Source: Ypsolopha sequella (lineage: Eukaryota > Arthropoda > Insecta > Lepidoptera > Ypsolophidae). Taken from it: a DNA stretch of 64,000 bases. The notes under the pieces are model-generated. The model did no database searches. It was not told the origin of the DNA and worked only from the letters and a program-made list of their open reading frames with translations. Positions within the stretch are counted from its first letter, which is position 1, and each line of letters begins with the position of its first letter. The stretch spans positions 1,226,417-1,290,416 of the forward strand of contig OW203997.1 in NCBI GenBank assembly GCA_934047225.1, read 5' to 3'. Made by a program: the position numbers and the translations under genes. This document shows positions 57,627 through 64,000 of the stretch, piece by piece.

Positions 57627-60164
57627 AAATATTTCCAGTCTTTATGTCATAGTCATATCTTCGAATCTTCAAGAACTCGGCCGAGTCGATGTAATAGAAG
57701 GCGCTTTCGTTCTTGTCCCAGATGAGTCCATTACCTATAGTGATCCCACTTTCGTTCTTGTCCCAGATGAGTCCATTACCTATAGTGATCCCACTTTCGT
57801 TCTTGTCCCAGATGAGTCCATTACCTATAGTGATCCCACTTTCGTTCTTGTCCCAGATGAGTCCATTACCTATAGTGATCCCACTTTCGTTCTTGTCCCA
57901 GATGAGTCCATTACCTATAGTGATCCCACTTTCGTTCTTGTCCCAGATGAGTCCATTACCTATAGTGATCCCACTTTCGTTCTTGTCCCAGATGAGTCCA
58001 TTACCTATAGTGATCCCACTTTCGTTCTTGTCCCAGATGAGTCCATTACCTATAGTGATCCCACTTTCGTTCTGGTCCCAGATGAGTCCATTACCTATAG
58101 TGATCCCACTTTCGTTCTGGTCCCAGATGAGTCCATTACCTATAGTGATCCCACTTTCGTTCTGGTCCCAGATGAGTCCATTACCTATAGTGATCCCACT
58201 TTCGTTCTGGTCCCAGATGAGTCCATTACCTATAGTGATCCCACTTTCGTTCTGGTCCCAGATGAGTCCATTACCTATAGTGATCCCACTTTCGTTCTGG
58301 TCCCAGATGAGTCCATTACCTATAGTGATCCCACTTTCGTTCTGGTCCCAGATGAGTCCATTACCTATAGTGATCCCACTTTCGTTCTGGTCCCAGATGA
58401 GTCCATTACCTATAGTGATCCCACTTTCGTTCTGGTCCCAGATGAGTCCATAACCTATAGTGATCCCACTTTCGTTCTGGTCCCAGATGAGTCCATTACC
58501 TATAGTGATCCCACTTTCGTTCTGGTCCCAGATGAGTCCATTACCTATAGTGATCCCACTTTCGTTCTGGTCCCAGATGAGTCCATTACCTATAGTGATC
58601 CCACTTTCGTTCTGGTCCCAGATGAGTCCATTACCTATAGTGATCCCACTTTCGTTCTGGTCCCAGATGAGTCCATTACCTATAGTGATCCCACTTTCGT
58701 TCTGGTCCCAGATGAGTCCATTACCTATAGTGATCCCACTTTCGTTCTGGTCCCAGATGAGTCCATTACCTATAGTGATCCCACTTTCGTTCTTGTCCCA
58801 GATGAGTCCATTACCTATAGTGATCCCACTTTCGTTCTGGTCCCAGATGAGTCCATTACCTATAGTGATCCCACTTTCGTTCTGGTCCCAGATGAGTCCA
58901 TTACCTATAGTGATCCCACTTTCGTTCTTGTCCCAGATGAGTCCATTACCTATAGTGATCCCACTTTCGTTCTGGTCCCAGATGAGTCCATTACCTATAG
59001 TGATCCCACTTTCGTTCTGGTCCCAGATGAGTCCATTACCTATAGTGATCCCACTTTCGTTCTGGTCCCAGATGAGTCCATTACCTATAGTGATCCCACT
59101 TTCGTTCTGGTCCCAGATGAGTCCATTACCTATAGTGATCCCACTTTCGTTCTTGTCCCAGATGAGTCCATTACCTATAGTGATCCCACTTTCGTTCTGG
59201 TCCCAGATGAGTCCATTACCTATAGTGATCCCACTTTCGTTCTGGTCCCAGATGAGTCCATTACCTATAGTGATCCCACTTTCGTTCTGGTCCCAGATGA
59301 GTCCATTACCTATAGTGATCCCACTTTCGTTCTGGTCCCAGATGAGTCCATTACCTATAGTGATCCCACTTTCGTTCTGGTCCCAGATGAGTCCATTACC
59401 TATAGTGATCCCACTTTCGTTCTGGTCCCAGATGAGTCCATTACCTATAGTGATCCCACTTTCGTTCTGGTCCCAGATGAGTCCATTACCTATAGTGATC
59501 CCACTTTCGTTCTGGTCCCAGATGAGTCCATTACCTATAGTGATCCCACTTTCGTTCTGGTCCCAGATGAGTCCATTACCTATAGTGATCCCACTTTCGT
59601 TCTGGTCCCAGATGAGTCCATTACCTATAGTGATCCCACTTTCGTTCTGGTCCCAGATGAGTCCATTACCTATAGTGATCCCACTTTCGTTCTGGTCCCA
59701 GATGAGTCCATTACCTATAGTGATCCCACTTTCGTTCTGGTCCCAGATGAGTCCATTACCTATAGTGATCCCACTTTCGTTCTGGTCCCAGATGAGTCCA
59801 TTACCTATAGTGATCCCACTTTCGTTCTGGTCCCAGATGAGTCCATTACCTATAGTGATCCCACTTTCGTTCTGGTCCCAGATGAGTCCATTACCTATAG
59901 TGATCCCACTTTCGTTCTGGTCCCAGATGAGTCCATTACCTATAGTGATCCCACTTTCGTTCTGGTCCCAGATGAGTCCATTACCTATAGTGATCCCACT
60001 TTCGTTCTGGTCCCAGATGAGTCCATTACCTATAGTGATCCCACTTTCGTTCTGGTCCCAGATGAGTCCATTACCTATAGTGATCCCACTTTCAAGCGTT
60101 GAAATCTTGGAGCCATCTACACTGTACAATGATGATGTAGGAAGGGCATCCAATGACATTGTAC
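57627..60164 (-). CDS. Regucalcin/SMP-30-like protein, copy B, exon 3 with 53 in-frame 15-residue repeats
   Basis: The exon is 2538 nt, phase 1 at both ends (acceptor TTTGTAG at 60165-60171, donor GTAAGT at 57626-57621). It reads TMSLDALPTSSLYSVDGSK, then 53 copies of SGITIGNGLIWDQNE (or KNE), then SAFYYIDSAEFLKIRRYDYD and KTGNI. Single-copy family members have one such segment; its Asn is the Asn154 metal ligand of human regucalcin. Removing 52 units leaves about 198 nt, a normal exon. No stop or indel occurs in 795 codons of array; a 45-bp unit stays open by its period, so the support comes from flanking homology and splice phase. If translated, this adds 780 residues to a protein of about 360. 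Exons 1 and 2 of this copy are outside the window. Confidence 0.85.
57706..60090. repeat. 45-bp exonic minisatellite, 53 units
   Basis: Exactly 53 x 45 bp. The only clear variation is one base that changes Lys to Gln (11 Lys, 42 Gln units) and one unit at 58441 with Asn to Tyr. The first eight units from the left (3' end of the exon) all have Lys, like the unit fused to the downstream unique part; three more Lys units are scattered near 58786, 58921 and 59146. Confidence 0.98.
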
Positions 60165-60837
60165 CTACAAATATATATATTTACTTATTAATTGTAACTA
60201 TTACATTTGGCCACATTCACCGGAGCAAAATGAGGCTTGAAATCGTGTGTATGAAAGTCAGACCGTGATGTAATTAAAATCTGGTGAAAATCAAAATGAG
60301 GCAAGCCCAGCTCTCTTAAGAGCCTAGCAAAAAATGTGCTTATCCGTCCAGCACAAAAGGCCAATCGCAAAGACTTTATTATGTAGTTTTTAATAGAAGC
60401 GATTAATTGGTTAGCTCATTGGCCTATGTGTCTTTGACGGCTATAATGACGCAGCGAAACAACAAATTGGAGGGTTTTTAGTTTAGCTAATACTGAAATA
60501 CTTATTAGGCAAAAAAATATTGAATTTTAGTAATTTAAGTAGTTCTTTTGTGGAACATGTAGGTCATGTAGGTCATGTGGAATATGTAGGTCCCTCCAAC
60601 ACTTTCATTTTACACTTGTCCTGGTCAGTAGAAGCGGGCCGCCCAGAACACTCGTGATTTCAAAGTGTTTTCATTTATTATTTTAGAATGAGGAGGATGG
60701 GTTTTTAATATGACGGCCGTGTTAAATGTCATTTTATACCACGTTTATTTTGATATAAGTTTGATTGTCGAAAACCTAATATAACTCAAATAAAATGATA
60801 TTTACATCATTGTTTAGGTAGGAGGTATTAGTTTAGG
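60165..60837. other. Intron 2 of regucalcin copy B, exon-proximal part
   Basis: No gene. 60205-60290 (CACATTCACCGGAGCAAAAT to TCTGGTGAAAATCAAAATG) aligns with the edge of the 70-bp array of copy A (2170-2275), showing the two introns are homologous. Confidence 0.7.
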
Positions 60838-62570
60838 AGCACCTGGAGTCACTATCACCAACCACTACTGATAAACATTCCTTATGGAAAGCAACAAAAA
60901 ACTTGAAAAGACCTCAACAGACTCTTTCCCCTATCAAAAAGCGAAAACGTTTGCTGACCGCCTTGATAAGCCCTTCCAACCCAATCCAGGACACCCAGAA
61001 TATAAAGAAGAAATATAACAAATATAAACTATGATTTACAATTGGATGTCCCAATTAGAACCACAACACCAGATGAGATCAAGACAACCATAAAAAAAAC
61101 TAGAACAAAGAAGGCACCAGGTTTTGATCTGGTTACTCCGAAGATAATCAAAGAACTTCCAAGGGAAGCTATTGTACTTATCACTTTTATTTTCAATGTC
61201 ACATTTAGAAAGTCTTATTTCCCGGACCTATAGAAAATCTCACAAATGAACTTGGTACATACATCAGGAAAACGAAATGATATTGCCACGTCTTATAGAC
61301 CTGTCTTATCCAAACTTTAGGAAAAGACTTAAAGCAGCGATGAAAGAGGTCAACATTATCACCGATCATCATTCCGAATTTAGAGAAGGCCATTCAACTG
61401 TTGAACAAGTACATAGAGTTTAGAGAAAAAACAGTATTGTTCTGCAGCTTTTTTGGATATGAAGCAGGCTTTACACCGAGTTTGGCACAAAGAACTACTG
61501 TGCAAGAATAAGTTGGCGCTATCTCACTCAATCTTTCCTATTACCAAGGCTTACTTAACAAATACATTGTTTCAAGTAAAGCAAAGAAAAGGGAAGTCAG
61601 CGCTTCATGAATGCTTGGCAGGTATACCGCAGGGATCAGTCCTTCAGATTTGCCTTAGCTCTCATCATCTGTAACTGCCAAATTTGCTGATGATACTGCT
61701 ATTCTATTCCACAAAATGAAACACAAAACTGGCTAAAAAAGTGGAGATTCAAAACAAGCTAATTCAAATCCATTAATATTACTTTCTCACTGAGAATAGA
61801 TAATTCCCACAAGAGGACTGCGTCAAATATCTGGGCTTCCACCTGGATCGACGCCTTACCTGAAAAGAGCATATTAGAACTAAAAGAAAATCACTGGATA
61901 TCCGATACAGAGGACTAGATTGGCTCGCCCTTGACAGTCAACAACAAACTGTTGGTCCACAACTCCATCATCAAACCTGTTTGGACATATGGTTGTCAAA
62001 TCTGGGGTAGCACAACAAGCAAGTCAAATCTGGCTCCCACAGTAGTTGAATAACAAGAGAATCGTGGTATAGACTGATGTGTCACGCTAACCCAGAGCCG
62101 GATTTAGGGGAGGGCAACCGGGGCTACAGTCCCGGGGCCTCCACAAGAGACGGGCCCCCACAATAGTGGCTCCGCCAATAAATTAAAAATATTGATTTTA
62201 GTGGACTGTATGCGAAGCGTCAAAATGGCAAACTATACTGGCGTGACAAGTATAAAAAATTAGAAAACTTGTTATTCAACAAGTTTTATCACACAATTGC
62301 CAAAAACACGAATTATAACAATAAGATAATGTTATTGTGGGTATTCTTAGTTTTGTTTTTTGTTATAGTAATACATATGCTCACTTATGGAAACAGTGGA
62401 TATATGATCGATCTTGAATCAAAGAAGGTGCCTCTACTTCGTTGTTGCCCAGGGGCCTCCACATCTTATAATGCGGCTCTGCGCTAACCTGCTGGCTGCT
62501 GCACTGGTGGAGACCTCAGATGATATAAGACGGCTGAAAAGAGCACATGTTTAGTAAACATGACAAACGA
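60838..62570 (+). pseudogene. Degenerate Jockey-like LINE reverse transcriptase
   Basis: Pieces in several frames follow Jockey RT order: SLWKATKNLKRPQQ (60880), TTPDEIKTTIKK with KKAPGFDLVTPKII (61066-61160), FLDMKQALHRVWHKELL (61453), AGIPQGSVL (61618), KFADDTAILFH (61680), VKYLGFHLDRRLT (61820), and a tail LLAAALVETSDDIRRLKRAH (62490). Numerous stops and frameshifts make it inactive; FADD marks the catalytic site. A MITE splits it at 62093-62481. Confidence 0.85.
62093..62481. mobile_element. hAT-like MITE with 8-bp target duplication
   Basis: Ends CAGAGCCG and CGGCTCTG, with CCGGGGCCTCCAC-like sequence inside both ends. CGCTAACC flanks both sides (62085-62092, 62482-62489). Inserted in the LINE pseudogene. 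A 72-codon frame inside is not supported as a gene. Confidence 0.9.
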
Positions 62571-62582
62571 TGAAAGAAAATC

Positions 62583-63459
62583 ATTGCGGACTTATTGTGA
62601 TAACTCTATGTAACACTACGAGCGCATTGTGATAACTCTATGTAACACTACGAGCGCATTGTGATAACTCTATGTAACACTACGAGCGCATTGTGATAAC
62701 TCTATGTAATACTACGAGCGCATTGTGATAACTCTATGTAACACTACGAGCGCATTGTGATAACTCTATGTAACACTACGAGCGCATTGTGATAACTCTA
62801 TGTAACACTACGAGCGCATTGTGATAACTCTATGTAATACTACGAGCGCATTGTGATAACTCTATGTAACACTACGAGCGCATTGTGATAACTCTATGTA
62901 ATACTACGAGCGCATTGTGATAACTCTATGTAACACTACGAGCGCATTGTGATAACTCTATGTAACACTACGAGCGCATTGTGATAACTCTATGTAATAC
63001 TACGAGCGCATTGTGATAACTCTATGTAATACTACGAGCGCATTGTGATAACTCTATGTAACACTACGAGCGCATTGTGATAACTCTATGTAATACTACG
63101 AGCGCATTGTGATAACTCTATGTAACACTACGAGCGCATTGTGATAACTCTATGTAATACTACGAGCGCATTGTGATAACTCTATGTAACACTACGAGCG
63201 CATTGTGATAACTCTATGTAATACTACGAGCGCATTGTGATAACTCTATGTAACACTACGAGCGCATTGTGATAACTCTATGTAATACTACGAGCGCATT
63301 GTGATAACTCTATGTAACACTACGAGCGCATTGTGATAACTCTATGTAATACTACGAGCGCATTGTGATAACTCTATGTAACACTACGAGCGCATTGTGA
63401 TAACTCTATGTAATACTACGAGCGCATTGTGATAACTCTATGTAACACTACGAGCGCAT
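62583..63459. repeat. 32-bp minisatellite, 27 units, intron 2 of copy B
   Basis: Unit CATTGTGATAACTCTATGTA plus 12 bases (ACACTACGAGCG). One C/T site (AACAC or AATAC) distinguishes units; from about 63059 rightward C and T alternate strictly, so the right half is a 64-bp dimer array. Confidence 0.97.
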
Positions 63460-64000
63460 TAAACCTACAAGTTACAGAAGATGAGTTTTCGAAAGCTGAA
63501 ATATTTGCTATTGTTATCTACTCAAACAAGAAATTGGGGCTTCAGGAATCAGAAAAACTAGATGAGTTGAAAGCGTTAAGGGGCAGGTAGTCACCAAAGA
63601 CCTTAAATCGACCTCTGTCGGTACAAATATCGACAGTAACTATATTGAAATAACGTTCACATCAGCGCGCACTACATTACGAACGTCCGTCGCTGGGTCT
63701 CCGGGTAGCGCAAAATAGGAAAAAATAATACATACTTTTCACTTGGACACGACGGAAAAATCCATAAATGATTTTTCCAAGCAATATTTTCCTTGTATGC
63801 AAGAACCATACATACCTAGTCTGGTCATAAGTTCTGTCACACGCTTTTTATTTCCAATTTCGTATACTAGTTTAGTTCTATAGTTTAGAACTGTCGAGGT
63901 TTACAAAAATAAAACATTTCTAGATTTGATTTTAAAACATAGAGTGGACGCAGAAAGAAGACAATCGCGATTATTGCGTTGCATCACTGCGGTTACGTGA
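63460..64000. other. Right-edge sequence
   Basis: No gene, exon or element recognised. Presumably still intron 2 of regucalcin copy B. Confidence 0.4.

Noticed and set aside
57595..60268. Plus-strand frames through the 45-bp array
   Set aside because: Antisense shadows of the exon; only the minus-strand frame continues into conserved protein and matching splice sites.
62583..63459. CRISPR array of 32-bp repeats
   Set aside because: Units are contiguous with no spacers, and the context is a eukaryotic intron.

Overview
The window is insect nuclear DNA, most likely from a moth or butterfly. It is AT-rich, with spliced genes bearing GT-AG introns, and is packed with Jockey-, RTE- and BEL/Pao-type retroelements, hAT-like and foldback DNA elements. 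The dispersed repeat carrying CGGCCAAGTGCGAGTC and GGGTTCCGTA is of a kind I recall as abundant in Lepidoptera. The lineage call is inference. No rRNA, tRNA or CRISPR locus is supported.

The only host genes I can support are two regucalcin/SMP-30-like paralogs, both on the minus strand. Copy A supplies exon 1 (10495-10774, signal peptide) and exon 2 (2413-2616); it runs off the left edge. Copy B supplies exon 3 (57627-60164) and the terminal exon 4 (52030-52424); its first two exons lie beyond the right edge. Every junction is phase 1 with GT-AG sites. Copy B's exon 3 holds a 45-bp unit (15 residues) repeated 53 times in frame; removing 52 units leaves a normal-looking exon of about 198 nt. 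The repeated unit carries the Asn-Gly-Leu motif that supplies a metal ligand in regucalcin. Minisatellites with unrelated units fill copy A introns 1 (35 bp) and 2 (70 bp), copy B introns 2 (32 bp) and 3 (18 bp), and the DNA beyond copy B (15 bp, 61 bp).

About 41 kb between the paralogs is almost entirely mobile or palindromic. Palindrome 1 (11040-21462) has 4.2 and 4.7 kb arms bounded by TTAA on both sides. It carries broken protein-primed family B DNA polymerase fragments of Polinton/adintovirus type, an intron-containing 170-codon gene of unknown function mirrored in both arms, and a central unknown ORF. Palindrome 2 (22604-46153) has near-identical arms of about 8.26 kb made of nested repeats: foldback elements, a 27-bp minisatellite split by a hAT-like insertion that carries an RTE fragment, and LINE tails. 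A structurally complete BEL/Pao retrotransposon (31159-37994, LTRs differing at one base by eye) sits in its right arm near the centre.

The most unusual features are the exonic 53-fold amplification in regucalcin B, the TTAA-flanked palindromic polymerase-bearing element about 265 bp upstream of the regucalcin A start codon, and the second giant palindrome. Assembly artefact must be excluded for all three.
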